Source: Fidelibacterota bacterium (lineage in GTDB: Bacteria; Fidelibacterota; Marinisomatia; Marinisomatales; UBA1611). Taken from it: a stretch of 64,000 nt of DNA. Below, one piece after another: positions 29,825 through 38,884 of the stretch. The number at the start of each line of letters is the position of its first letter. Position 1 is the stretch's first letter. A model generated the notes under the pieces. That model made no database searches. It had not been told where the DNA came from and worked only from the letters and a program-made list of their open reading frames with translations. The DNA lies in assembly GCA_018658715.1 (NCBI GenBank), contig JABHUQ010000109.1:21511-85510 (forward strand), in the 5' to 3' direction. The position numbers were made by a program, and so were the translations under genes.

Positions 29825-29859
29825 TTAATGTTTATAGCCTCGCACACATTGTAGTTTAA

Positions 29860-30111
29860 CTATTTTTCTATTGAGATTATTACCTTTTCATTCTTTTCAT
29901 GATTCTCAACTTCTAAAACAGTTCCAGAAAAATCGGGAGAATCAGAAAGTTTAATGATTTCTTGAATATCAATCCCTTCTTTTTGCAGTTCTTCTTTAGC
30001 TTTTTTTGGGATTAAACTTTTTACCATCTTTAAAACGGCAAGGGGAATAGAAACAGTTGTTAATGGCTTTTCATTGCCTTCTTCAAATTTCTTAATACAT
30101 AGTTTTGTCAT
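29860..30111 (-). CDS. Small conserved-looking hypothetical protein (83 aa)
   Basis: MTKLCIKKFEEGNEKPLTTVSIPLAVLKMVKSLIPKKAKEELQKEGIDIQEII... plausible protein composition. Confidence 0.5.
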   Translation of the reverse strand: MTKLCIKKFEEGNEKPLTTVSIPLAVLKMVKSLIPKKAKEELQKEGIDIQEIIKLSDSPDFSGTVLEVENHEKNEKVIISIEK

Positions 30112-30189
30112 TTATATCTCCATATAACTATACAAGATTCATTAAAGTTTAGTAATTACTTTTATTACATACTTATTATTTATTAATAC

Positions 30190-30236
30190 ACCCTATAATA
30201 CACACCACTTATCTGCATCCACACACATTATAGGGT
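30190..30236. repeat. Inverted repeat ACCCTATAAT...ATTATAGGGT
   Basis: 10-bp perfect arms separated by 27 nt. Confidence 0.6.
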
Positions 30237-30245
30237 CATTATTGG

Positions 30246-30307
30246 TTCAATTTCCACTACAGATACACTGGTCAGTTATAAGTTATAGTCGGGAACCAGC
30301 CGGCTAA
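30246..30307 (+). repeat. Dispersed intergenic repeat A, copy 1
   Basis: GTTCAATTTCCACTACAGATACACTGGTCAGTTATAAGTTATAGTCGGGAACCAGCCGGCTAA; nearly identical to 36809-36871, partly to 35984-36012. Confidence 0.85.
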
Positions 30308-30501
30308 ATTATTATTCCATTAAAACCTATAGTAGAGAAATATATCGGGCTACTATTTACGTACTTGCATAAAAAATGATTTCACTTTTTTGAATTCAAT
30401 AATCTCAACCCATTCCTTTACTACGGGGGTACGGGGTATAGATATAAGGTTCGCACACATCGTAATATTTTGAAATAACAAGCCTTTACACTCCACAATT
30501 A

Positions 30502-30536
30502 GTTTGTTTGTGGGATGATGTGTAGATTAGGAGATG
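30502..30536 (+). repeat. Dispersed leader repeat B, copy 1 (degenerate)
   Basis: GTTTGTTTGTGGGATGATGTGTAGATTAGGAGATG, matching the leaders at 34605 and 35504. Confidence 0.75.
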
Positions 30537-30584
30537 AACTAGGTATATATCATTACTGCTATTTTATAGGAACGAAAAATCAAT

Positions 30585-30908
30585 TTGAACCTATTGATAA
30601 TGGAGACTAGTTTACGGTCAATTCTGGAATGGGTGAATTACCATATGGAATTTGTAAAAATTAAAGGTAATAAACAGAAAATCACAATTACTGGAACGAA
30701 TAAAAGTGTGAATTGTAACAAGTCATTGAAAAAAGCAAGTGGCTATATTTTACTTGAGCCTGATGGAGAAAACACAAAAATATCATATTATTTTCATTCC
30801 GAACCATCGCAAAATATTCCTACATGGCTTATAAATCCAATGATACAGGAGATGCCGTATCAAACTTTTGTATCAATGAGAAAGAAGTTAAATTCTTTAA
30901 ATCACTAA
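30585..30908 (+). pseudogene. Probable C-terminal fragment of a START-domain (lipid-transfer family) protein
   Basis: SGYILLEPDGENTKISYYFHSEPSQNIPTWLINPMIQEMPYQTFVSMRKKL resembles the START C-terminus (G.W.L.P..GT.V.Y...DPGG.IPAWLVN......P..TL..LR); the N-terminal half of the domain is missing. Confidence 0.6.
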
Positions 30909-30912
30909 AATA

Positions 30913-32115
30913 TTAGAAAACACCTCGAATTTTTAATCTGCGATTTGTTATATAGATTATCAGCAAGAATGAAATTGTAATCACTGCATATACAATAAAT
31001 ATTCTCAACTTGATATTTTCGAACTCAAAAATATTTCCAGCTTGATTCATAATATAGATAATCCCTACATAGCCTAAACTAAAAGCACTAACAAGAGTAA
31101 TAATAGCAGCGACAATAGAACGGTTTAAAAGTTGTGAACGAATAAATGCAAAGGAGTGCCCGATTAATTGGAGTTTGATTATATTTTCTCTCTCTTTTTC
31201 AAAAAGTAGTTGATTTGAAAAGTAAATAAAAAATAAGGATACTATTATAATTGATATACCTAAGAAGACGAAAAATATGATAATTACCTTAATAAGTTTT
31301 ATATTTTCCGAAATTCCTACTTTATTATTTTGTATAACGTAATTATTCTTTTCAATGTAATCAAGAAAAGGTCCTGGATCATTCTCTGAAATTTCAACAA
31401 CGAGTTTTGTGGGTCTTATTTCAGATTTTGTCTTTCCAGCATAATAGTTATTCGCCCATAATAAGAATTCCATTGGAACTAATATGGAAAGGTATCTATC
31501 AGAGAAACCATGAATTGTGGCCTTATACTGCTTACGATTAGAATTACCTTTAACTTCAATTGATAACGGCAAGAGCTCCGCTGTTTTTTCTGTGAGAACT
31601 GGAAGACCATTACTGCTAACAAAACTATAATTATAAAGATGTAAAAACTCTTTCGAAATAATTAATGGTATTTTATTTTGACTTGGATCCCAGTTAAACC
31701 CTGTCTTATCTATAGCGAGGTATTGGTTATCAAGACTCTCGAGAAATACTTCTGAATAATAGTTAATATTGCTAGAAAGGAATATCCTGCATGGGAATTC
31801 TGAGCTATATATTTTCCCTACCCTTTTAACTCCCCGGACATAAGTTAAATCCGAAATTTCATGATCATTTATATTCAAAAAGTTTTTATTGATAGTGTGG
31901 AGAAAAGAAATATCCTTACTCACAATATAAAATTTATCTTTTGCATCGGAAAATAAAATCGAAGTATCAATAAAAGATAAAAAGAAAAAAGAAATAACAC
32001 ATATAAATGTCCCAAGAAAAAGGGAAAGTGATGAGAGCATTATTGGCATGCTTGCTCCATCCCGAAATATTTGCTTTATAGGATTATTTTTATTGGAGAA
32101 CAATTGTTTTATCAA
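30913..32115 (-). CDS. FtsX-like ABC transporter permease
   Basis: Four predicted TM helices (one N-terminal, three C-terminal) with a large extracytoplasmic domain; LLFEKERENIIKLQLIGHSFAFIRSQLLNRSIVAAIITLVSAF. Confidence 0.8.
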   Translation of the reverse strand: MIKQLFSNKNNPIKQIFRDGASMPIMLSSLSLFLGTFICVISFFFLSFIDTSILFSDAKDKFYIVSKDISFLHTINKNFLNINDHEISDLTYVRGVKRVGKIYSSEFPCRIFLSSNINYYSEVFLESLDNQYLAIDKTGFNWDPSQNKIPLIISKEFLHLYNYSFVSSNGLPVLTEKTAELLPLSIEVKGNSNRKQYKATIHGFSDRYLSILVPMEFLLWANNYYAGKTKSEIRPTKLVVEISENDPGPFLDYIEKNNYVIQNNKVGISENIKLIKVIIIFFVFLGISIIIVSLFFIYFSNQLLFEKERENIIKLQLIGHSFAFIRSQLLNRSIVAAIITLVSAFSLGYVGIIYIMNQAGNIFEFENIKLRIFIVYAVITISFLLIIYITNRRLKIRGVF

Positions 32116-32716
32116 AAGAAAAATCCTGTGATTCTGAATGGCTTGTTAATATTATACCTGCTTGATTATCATTTGATATTTGATTTATCAGCTGGGTGGC
32201 TTTTTGAATATTATCTTTATCCAAATGAGAAAAAGGCTCATCAAGAATTAATAGCAAAAATGGTCTAACCAAAGCACGGCAGATGGCCAGCCTTTGTAAC
32301 TCTCCAAGTGAAAGATTTTTCGCTTTTATGTTTTTAAAGGGATTTAGGTTCAACGATTCAATTATAAAATCTATCTTTGACTCATTGATACTCTTATAAA
32401 GTCCAGTGACGATGTTAATATTATCTGCAACGGTTAAATTCTGAAATAACTCTAAGTTCTGGAATACACATGCTATTATTTTTTTCCTCATCATCCACCA
32501 TTGGTTTGAATGAAAATTTTTCAAATTTATATCATCTATAATAATGTTACCCTTTAGCATGCTGGGTAAACCAATAAGAGCATTGACGTAGCTTGATTTC
32601 CCTGATCCTGAAGGTCCAATAATATTCAAATTCTCACCAGACTCTATTGTGGTAGTGATTTTGTTTGAGGCCATTTTGTTGATGGCCAAGCATGTTCCTT
32701 CAAATTTTATTAACAT
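32090..32716 (-). CDS. ABC transporter ATP-binding protein (LolD/MacB-like)
   Basis: Walker A IGPSGSGKSSYVNAL, signature LSLGELQRLAICRAL, Walker B LLLILDEPFSHLD. Confidence 0.93.
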   Translation of the reverse strand: MLIKFEGTCLAINKMASNKITTTIESGENLNIIGPSGSGKSSYVNALIGLPSMLKGNIIIDDINLKNFHSNQWWMMRKKIIACVFQNLELFQNLTVADNINIVTGLYKSINESKIDFIIESLNLNPFKNIKAKNLSLGELQRLAICRALVRPFLLLILDEPFSHLDKDNIQKATQLINQISNDNQAGIILTSHSESQDFSFDKTIVLQ

Positions 32717-32819
32717 AAGGGGAACTTAGAGTGCAAATGGAAACACTAGGATTCTGAATATAATAGCATATACTTTAGAATTAATCGTGTTGATAAGATT
32801 ATTAATCGAAGAATTTTGG

Positions 32820-34445
32820 CTAGTCTATAAGATCACCAAACGTTTCTAGGGCTATTTCTGATATAATACTCAGTGGGTTACTTTCAGTATTCTTCAATCT
32901 TATATTTGTATATATGCCTAACGAATATTTATCAGACATTATTCCTGCATCAATCATACCAAGCTGAGCATTAAGAAGAGCGTCTTTTAGCATCCTTTCA
33001 TCTTTCCTATTTGCAGGGATTTCTCTAATAAATTGATTTGCATCCGCAAATGCATAAAAATTTGATGAGCTGGGCTTCTGTGGAATCTCACTTTCAAAAG
33101 TACTGTTGCTATTACCGCTTTTCAATGAAGAAACCAGGTCAGGATTTGAAAGGAATATATAGTTATCGTTGAAGACAACAGACATGTTTTCGCCAAGCAT
33201 AATAGGTTCATTGTTAACGAACTTCAATGGCCCTTTTTCATTAGCCAGTTTAATTAAAGTTTCCGGATCATTCAATCCAAGTCCAATTGCATAATCCAAT
33301 TCATTTCTATTTAGATTAATATCATACAATACAGCTAGTATATTACCGGAAGGGATGGATAACAGTTTATCTAATGATAAACCGCTCACTCTTTCAATTC
33401 CTTCAATTGTCTTTTTGATTTCGTCATCATCAATCGATGAAAATAATTTTCCAATTTCTTTTAGGTTAATTGCAAACCCTAATCCCGCCATAGGATCATT
33501 TGGAAATTTATTTACTAAGTTTTTTCCAATCTTCTGGTTAAAAAAATCAGGATTATATTGTTTTTTCATTTTATCATTAAGATAGGATTTTACCTCAAAG
33601 CCAATCAAGCCAAGATCCAGTTTCAAACCTGCTGTTACATAACTGCCTTCGTAGCTGACAATTTTATTTTGCAATTTTGGGGAGCGTTGTTCTAACTCTT
33701 GCTTGACAACATCGCCTACAGATGTAAGATCAGCCCAAAAACCCAGATCATAATTTCCAAGGTCATCAATACCTGGTTTACTTTTTAAGATATCGTTTGG
33801 TTTGGAACCATCCAATAAAGTCTCAATTTCATCCAACCAATTTTTAGAACCGTATTCATCGTATTCATGATCATGGAAGACGAATATTGCGACTTCACTA
33901 TTATAGCCAAGAGCGGCAACATTCCTCATAAGGTTAGTTCTATAGTTTCGTTCTTTTATCATTAGATAGTGGAATTTATCTGTTTGTTTTTCATCAATTT
34001 GATCTTCTGGAGCTAAATCTGAAACCATTTGGAACTTATTTGCCAAAATTCCAGCATCGAGAACGGGAACAATCATGCCCATATTCATTGGTTGGGGATC
34101 AGAAGATTGCCAACTGTTATTAGTCTTCTTATATTTGTTGAAGCCTTCGGCAAAGAGATATGTTGGACTATTTAGATCCAATCCCATATCCTGAGGGTTG
34201 GTGATGGCCTTTTTAATAATACTAGGAACTTTTCTCTTTTTTAATTGCTCAAAAAAGAATTGCCCTGCCTTTGAATCCAAAGCGCTCTCGTAGTCAGCTT
34301 TTTCCATTATCATTCCAAGTTGAGCAGAAACAATAAAAGCAGTATTATCCGGGAGATAGCTTAAATGTGAATTTGGTTTTTTTCCACATCCGGAGAGACA
34401 AAGAATTATAACGATAAAAACACCTAGAATAGTTTTATTTTTCAT
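32820..34445 (-). CDS. Lipoprotein, DUF4836-like
   Basis: Lipobox LCLSGC; LSYLPDNTAFIVSAQLGMIMEKADYES N-terminal motif as in Bacteroidota DUF4836 proteins. Confidence 0.65.
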   Translation of the reverse strand: MKNKTILGVFIVIILCLSGCGKKPNSHLSYLPDNTAFIVSAQLGMIMEKADYESALDSKAGQFFFEQLKKRKVPSIIKKAITNPQDMGLDLNSPTYLFAEGFNKYKKTNNSWQSSDPQPMNMGMIVPVLDAGILANKFQMVSDLAPEDQIDEKQTDKFHYLMIKERNYRTNLMRNVAALGYNSEVAIFVFHDHEYDEYGSKNWLDEIETLLDGSKPNDILKSKPGIDDLGNYDLGFWADLTSVGDVVKQELEQRSPKLQNKIVSYEGSYVTAGLKLDLGLIGFEVKSYLNDKMKKQYNPDFFNQKIGKNLVNKFPNDPMAGLGFAINLKEIGKLFSSIDDDEIKKTIEGIERVSGLSLDKLLSIPSGNILAVLYDINLNRNELDYAIGLGLNDPETLIKLANEKGPLKFVNNEPIMLGENMSVVFNDNYIFLSNPDLVSSLKSGNSNSTFESEIPQKPSSSNFYAFADANQFIREIPANRKDERMLKDALLNAQLGMIDAGIMSDKYSLGIYTNIRLKNTESNPLSIISEIALETFGDLID

Positions 34446-34580
34446 AGATAGAGCCCATTTCCCTTTAATTAATATAGATGATAAGCCTTAAGGTAGTTAA
34501 TAATACAATATTTTCTCAAGTAAAACTCTAGTTCAGGTTATTATATTTTATCTCTGATGGTCAAATATATCTAGAATTTA

Positions 34581-34642
34581 ACCAACAAGCCCCACATTAG
34601 TGGGGTTTGTTGGTTGTGGGATGATTGGTAGATTTGTGTATG
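34581..34642 (+). repeat. Dispersed repeat B, copy 2 (stem-loop plus conserved leader)
   Basis: ACCAACAAGCCCCAC-ATTA-GTGGGGTTTGTTGGT 15-bp stem (one G-U), then TGTGGGATGATTGGTAGATTTGTGTATG ending on a start codon. Confidence 0.85.
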
Positions 34643-35467
34643 AAAAGGCTATTATTAATTACTTATCTCATCTTTCTTACAAGTTGTACAAATTTTATAG
34701 CAAGTAGTATCACTAAGCCTATACAATTTGCTGAAAATAATTTAGCGACTGTTGGTGACATAAAAATGAACTACTATTCTGTTGGGGAAAAAGATAAACC
34801 AACATTATTGTTCTTGCATGGAGGGTTAAGTTTTTCATTATTATATAAAAATTTTATTGAAGAATTATCTAAAAACTATTTTGTTGTTGCAGTTGATAGT
34901 AGAGGACAGGGCGGAACAACAATTGGTGATAAAAAAATCTCTTATTATCAAATGGCTGAAGATATTGACAATTTTACCAGAATTATTGGAATTGATAAAT
35001 ATTATGCCATAGGACATAGTGATGGTGGAATTATAATTCTTTACCTTTCAAAATATTTTCCTGAAAAATTAATAAAAGGAATTCCTATTGCAGCGAATTA
35101 CCACTTTAATGGTATTAAAATTGCTGACAATATTCCAAATATAGCTTTGAAAATATTAAATAAATCTTATCAAAAACTTGGAGCGAACGTAAATAAAGTC
35201 GATAAAATAAAACCATTTATACTAGAGATGTGGAAAACTCAACCTACATTTACAAATTCGGATTTGAGCATGATTAAGACACCACTGTTGGTAATGGTTG
35301 GCAAAAAAGATGAAATGATACACCAAGAACACACAGTGGAAATGGCAGAATCATTAGGAAATGCAGAATTAGAAATACTCCCTAAAGCAAATCATATGAA
35401 TATCCTATCTTCAAAAAATAATATCCAATTAGTTCTGAAACGTATCCAACGTTTCTTTGAATCATAA
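34640..35467 (+). CDS. Alpha/beta hydrolase lipoprotein
   Basis: MKRLLLITYLIFLTSC lipobox; LLFLHGGLSFSLLYKNF, GHSDGGII nucleophile elbow, VMVGKKDEMI, KANHMN. Start at 34640 is preferred over the TTG at 34625. Confidence 0.9.
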   Translation: MKRLLLITYLIFLTSCTNFIASSITKPIQFAENNLATVGDIKMNYYSVGEKDKPTLLFLHGGLSFSLLYKNFIEELSKNYFVVAVDSRGQGGTTIGDKKISYYQMAEDIDNFTRIIGIDKYYAIGHSDGGIIILYLSKYFPEKLIKGIPIAANYHFNGIKIADNIPNIALKILNKSYQKLGANVNKVDKIKPFILEMWKTQPTFTNSDLSMIKTPLLVMVGKKDEMIHQEHTVEMAESLGNAELEILPKANHMNILSSKNNIQLVLKRIQRFFES

Positions 35468-35485
35468 TATCCATAAAAAACCATC

Positions 35486-35541
35486 AAGCCCCACATTAGT
35501 GGGGTTTTTTGTTTGTGGGATGATTTGTAGATTTGGGGATG
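35486..35541 (+). repeat. Dispersed repeat B, copy 3
   Basis: AAGCCCCACATTAGTGGGGTTTTTTGTTTGTGGGATGATTTGTAGATTTGGGGATG, ending on the start codon of the next gene. Confidence 0.85.
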
Positions 35542-35946
35542 CATTACTTTATAAAGTGTCTAAAAAATTATGCAAACTTCAATGGTCGTGCCAGTAGAGC
35601 AGAACTCTGGTACTTCTTGCTTTGCTGGTGTATAGTTTATTTTTTAGTGATTCTTATTGATAGGCAAATAGGATACAATTTCTTAAGTCTAGAAGATTTA
35701 CCATTTAGTGAATATTTGCCAATCGGGAAATTTTATTCAGATGTTGGAATTTTGGTCTTTTTTTACCGACCATTAACTGTAGTACCAAGTCTTGCTGTTA
35801 TTGTCAGAAGATTACACGATATGAATATGAGTGGTAAATGGGCTTATTCATTTATTATACCACCACTTGGAATAATTTTATTATTCTATTTAGCCAAGTC
35901 TGGTGATGGGAATCAAAATCAATATGGTGATGTTCCCAATGAATGA
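35539..35946 (+). CDS. DUF805 family membrane protein
   Basis: NFNGRASRAELWYFLL...PSLAVIVRRLHDMNMSGKWA...KSGDGNQNQYG. Start at ATG 35539. Confidence 0.9.
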   Translation: MHYFIKCLKNYANFNGRASRAELWYFLLCWCIVYFLVILIDRQIGYNFLSLEDLPFSEYLPIGKFYSDVGILVFFYRPLTVVPSLAVIVRRLHDMNMSGKWAYSFIIPPLGIILLFYLAKSGDGNQNQYGDVPNE

Positions 35947-35983
35947 AAAGTATTAGAGGCTAACATTTATATGAAGATAGTAT

Positions 35984-36012
35984 AATTTCCACTACAGATA
36001 CACTGGTCAGTT
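35984..36012 (+). repeat. Dispersed repeat A, copy 2 (partial)
   Basis: AATTTCCACTACAGATACACTGGTCAGTT identical to copy 1 over this stretch, then diverges. Confidence 0.8.
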
Positions 36013-36235
36013 CAGTTTTCCAGTCAATCTTTCGCCTGCTTATTAAGCAAGTGCTCTGTTTACTGAATTAGTCTGGTTAATGATTATTTACCCTGTAATA
36101 TACTGCTGATACAGGACCTGTCAGCGAGAAATCAATTTTCAACTAAAAAAGGTGGGTATGGGGGACCAGTTAGGTGGGGGTAGGGCAATAGAAAAAGAGT
36201 AACACATATTTTTCAATCTGTTTTAGATTGTAATT

Positions 36236-36760
36236 ATGATTTTAAATCATTTGAAAGTATTAATCATATTTATGATGTCATCATTGGCCTTATGTCAAAA
36301 TGTTTCATATTTTGAAGATAATGTAATGGAAATAGATGGCAAATTAATCAAATTCCTAGGTGGGTCTATGTGGTTAGCAGATTATGACCTATATCAACTA
36401 GCATTTAATGATGGAATAATTGTATTTGATGAATTAGCACCTAAAATTGTTAAAAAAGAAGACTTGAGAATCGAATCAGAAAATAGAAGAGGAGTCTTCT
36501 ATTATGAGGGTGAAAAGGTAGGAGTTAGATATTTAGATGGTTTTTATTTTCGAACAAATGCAATTCTTACAACAGTAATAGAGTCTTATGGTGAGGGAGC
36601 AGTTTTAAAAACTTCTGATGGTAGTTACTGGAAAGTACCTGAATATGACCAATATGACACTGGATGGTGGCTGCCTCCTTACGATGCACTTATCCAAAAT
36701 GAATTATATTTAATTAATTTAAAAAAGGGCAAAAAAGTTTGGGTTTCTAGAACTGATTAA
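36236..36760 (+). CDS. Secreted hypothetical protein
   Basis: Signal peptide LKVLIIFMMSSLALCQ; no family recognised. Confidence 0.6.
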   Translation: MILNHLKVLIIFMMSSLALCQNVSYFEDNVMEIDGKLIKFLGGSMWLADYDLYQLAFNDGIIVFDELAPKIVKKEDLRIESENRRGVFYYEGEKVGVRYLDGFYFRTNAILTTVIESYGEGAVLKTSDGSYWKVPEYDQYDTGWWLPPYDALIQNELYLINLKKGKKVWVSRTD

Positions 36761-36808
36761 TAATTTTAATATTAAAAAATTCTATTCAATCATTGATTTA
36801 TAATCCAA

Positions 36809-36871
36809 GTTCAATTACCACTACAGATACACTGGTTGATTATAAGTTATAGTCGGGAACCAGCCTGCTAA
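36809..36871 (+). repeat. Dispersed repeat A, copy 3
   Basis: GTTCAATTACCACTACAGATACACTGGTTGATTATAAGTTATAGTCGGGAACCAGCCTGCTAA. Confidence 0.85.
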
Positions 36872-36978
36872 GTGGGCAAGAGTATACCTGATTCAGATTT
36901 ATTGTCGATAAATAATTTTCAATTTTCAGCTCCACACTATTGACGAAAAAAGTGTTATTTTTATCCTGAAATATTTCT

Positions 36979-38811
36979 ATGAAATCAAAGCTTAAACAAT
37001 TGCCTACTTCGCCCGGTGTATATCTTTTTCGTAATAAAATAATGGATATTATTTATATTGGTAAGGCAAAAAATTTAAGGAATCGTGTACGATCCTATTT
37101 CAGGAAGAATAAGCATCAATCACCAAAAAATGTAACCATGATTCGTCATATTCATGATTTAGAGTGGATTGTAGTCTCCAGTGAAGTAGAAGCATTATTA
37201 ACTGAAGCTAATCTTATTAAAGAGCATGAACCAAAATATAATATTGCTTTAAAAGATGACAAATCATTTCCATTTATACGAATTACCAATGAACAGTTTC
37301 CGCAAATATTTATTACAAGAACTATTATAAAAGATGGATCCAAATATTATGGACCCTTTACAAATGTGAATCTCCTACGAGTGATGATGAAAGCATTGAA
37401 TAAAGTATTTTCAATTCGTACTTGCACATATCGTTTAGATGACAAAATGATTCAGGAAAAGAAAGTAGATTTATGTTTAGATTATCATATTCGTAAATGT
37501 GAGGGACCTTGCGCAGGTTTAGTGTCTGAAGAACATTATCGTGAAATGGTTCAGCGAATTGAAATATTTTTGAAAGGAAAGACCAGAGATACAGAAACAT
37601 TTATAAAGGATAAAATGTTACTTGCATCCCAAGAGCAACGTTTCGAAGATGCTGGAGTTTTTCGAGATCAATTGGAAGCGATCCAAAGTTTTAAAGATCG
37701 CCAGAGAAAAATTGCAGCTAACTTCGATGATAGAGATGTTTTTGCATTAGCACGTGATGATCAGCTTGGTATTGTTACCATTATTCGTATTCGTTCCGGT
37801 CGTATCTTTAGTCGAGAAAAAATATCACTACAATCCATGGATGATAATGATGAAAAAACATTACAAACAGTTATAACACGTTTTTATATGAATAGTGATT
37901 TTATTCCGAATGAAATATGTTTGCCTTTCCATCCTGAAGATGAATCGGAATTACTTGAATTACTTCGCCAACAACGAAATGGCCCTATACATTTCCATTA
38001 TCCACAAAGGGGGGAAAAGGCTAAAGAAATTCGTATTACCCACCAAAATGCAAAACTATTATTAGGTGAATGGATTATTCGTCGTAAAAAGAGAAAAGAA
38101 TTAGTTCCAAAAACATTAAATCAACTTCAAGAAGATTTAAATCTAAAATCCCCACCACGACGTATTGAAGCTTTTGACATTTCTCATTTAGATGGGACGA
38201 ATACAGTCGCATCCATGGTTTGTTTTATTGATGGGAAACCCAGAAAATCAGAATACAGAAAATTTAATGTAAAAACAGTGGAAGGTATCGATGATTTTGC
38301 ATCTATGCGTGAAATTGTTTTTCGTAGATATGATCGTGTGAAGCATGAAGAAAAACCATTGCCAGATTTAGTACTCATTGATGGTGGGAAAGGACAACTA
38401 AGCATGGCTTTGTCTGCATTGAGATCATTGGGCTTGGATTATTTACCTGTGATAGGCTTAGCAAAGCGATTAGAAGAAGTTTTTGTCCCGGGACATTCTG
38501 AAGCTCAAACGATACATAAACAATCTCCCGGCTTAATATTGTTACGACGCATTCGAGATGAAGCACACAGATTTGCAATTACTTTTCAACGTCAAAAGCG
38601 TGGTAAATCTGTTAAATCATCATTATTTGATTCTATACCAGGGATGGGAAAGAAACGATTAGAAACATTATTAACATCCTTTGAAAGTGTTCCTATACTT
38701 GCCAATGTATCTCCTGAGCAAATCCAGGGAGAAACGGGTATCCCTATGAAAATATGTGAATCGATTCATAAAATGGCCAAAGAATTTGTAAATACAAGCA
38801 AGAAAGAATGA
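36979..38811 (+). CDS. uvrC: Excinuclease ABC subunit C
   Basis: LPTSPGVYLFRNKIMDIIYIGKAKNLRNRVRSYF; RIEAFDISHLDGTNTVASMVCF; LPDLVLIDGGKGQL. Confidence 0.96.
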   Translation: MKSKLKQLPTSPGVYLFRNKIMDIIYIGKAKNLRNRVRSYFRKNKHQSPKNVTMIRHIHDLEWIVVSSEVEALLTEANLIKEHEPKYNIALKDDKSFPFIRITNEQFPQIFITRTIIKDGSKYYGPFTNVNLLRVMMKALNKVFSIRTCTYRLDDKMIQEKKVDLCLDYHIRKCEGPCAGLVSEEHYREMVQRIEIFLKGKTRDTETFIKDKMLLASQEQRFEDAGVFRDQLEAIQSFKDRQRKIAANFDDRDVFALARDDQLGIVTIIRIRSGRIFSREKISLQSMDDNDEKTLQTVITRFYMNSDFIPNEICLPFHPEDESELLELLRQQRNGPIHFHYPQRGEKAKEIRITHQNAKLLLGEWIIRRKKRKELVPKTLNQLQEDLNLKSPPRRIEAFDISHLDGTNTVASMVCFIDGKPRKSEYRKFNVKTVEGIDDFASMREIVFRRYDRVKHEEKPLPDLVLIDGGKGQLSMALSALRSLGLDYLPVIGLAKRLEEVFVPGHSEAQTIHKQSPGLILLRRIRDEAHRFAITFQRQKRGKSVKSSLFDSIPGMGKKRLETLLTSFESVPILANVSPEQIQGETGIPMKICESIHKMAKEFVNTSKKE

Positions 38812-38884
38812 ATGAGTATTCAATCGTTATTACTCGTATAATAATTAAACAAAACATTCATTTTTTTTTAAGAGAGGAAATGGC

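Noticed and set aside
29770-36978. Integron cassette array (repeat-bounded single genes)
   Set aside because: I found no integrase gene and no clear R''/R' attC core sites (RYYYAAC...GTTRRRY) in the repeats. Repeats A and B do not share the attC layout, so only a generic cassette-like hotspot is proposed.
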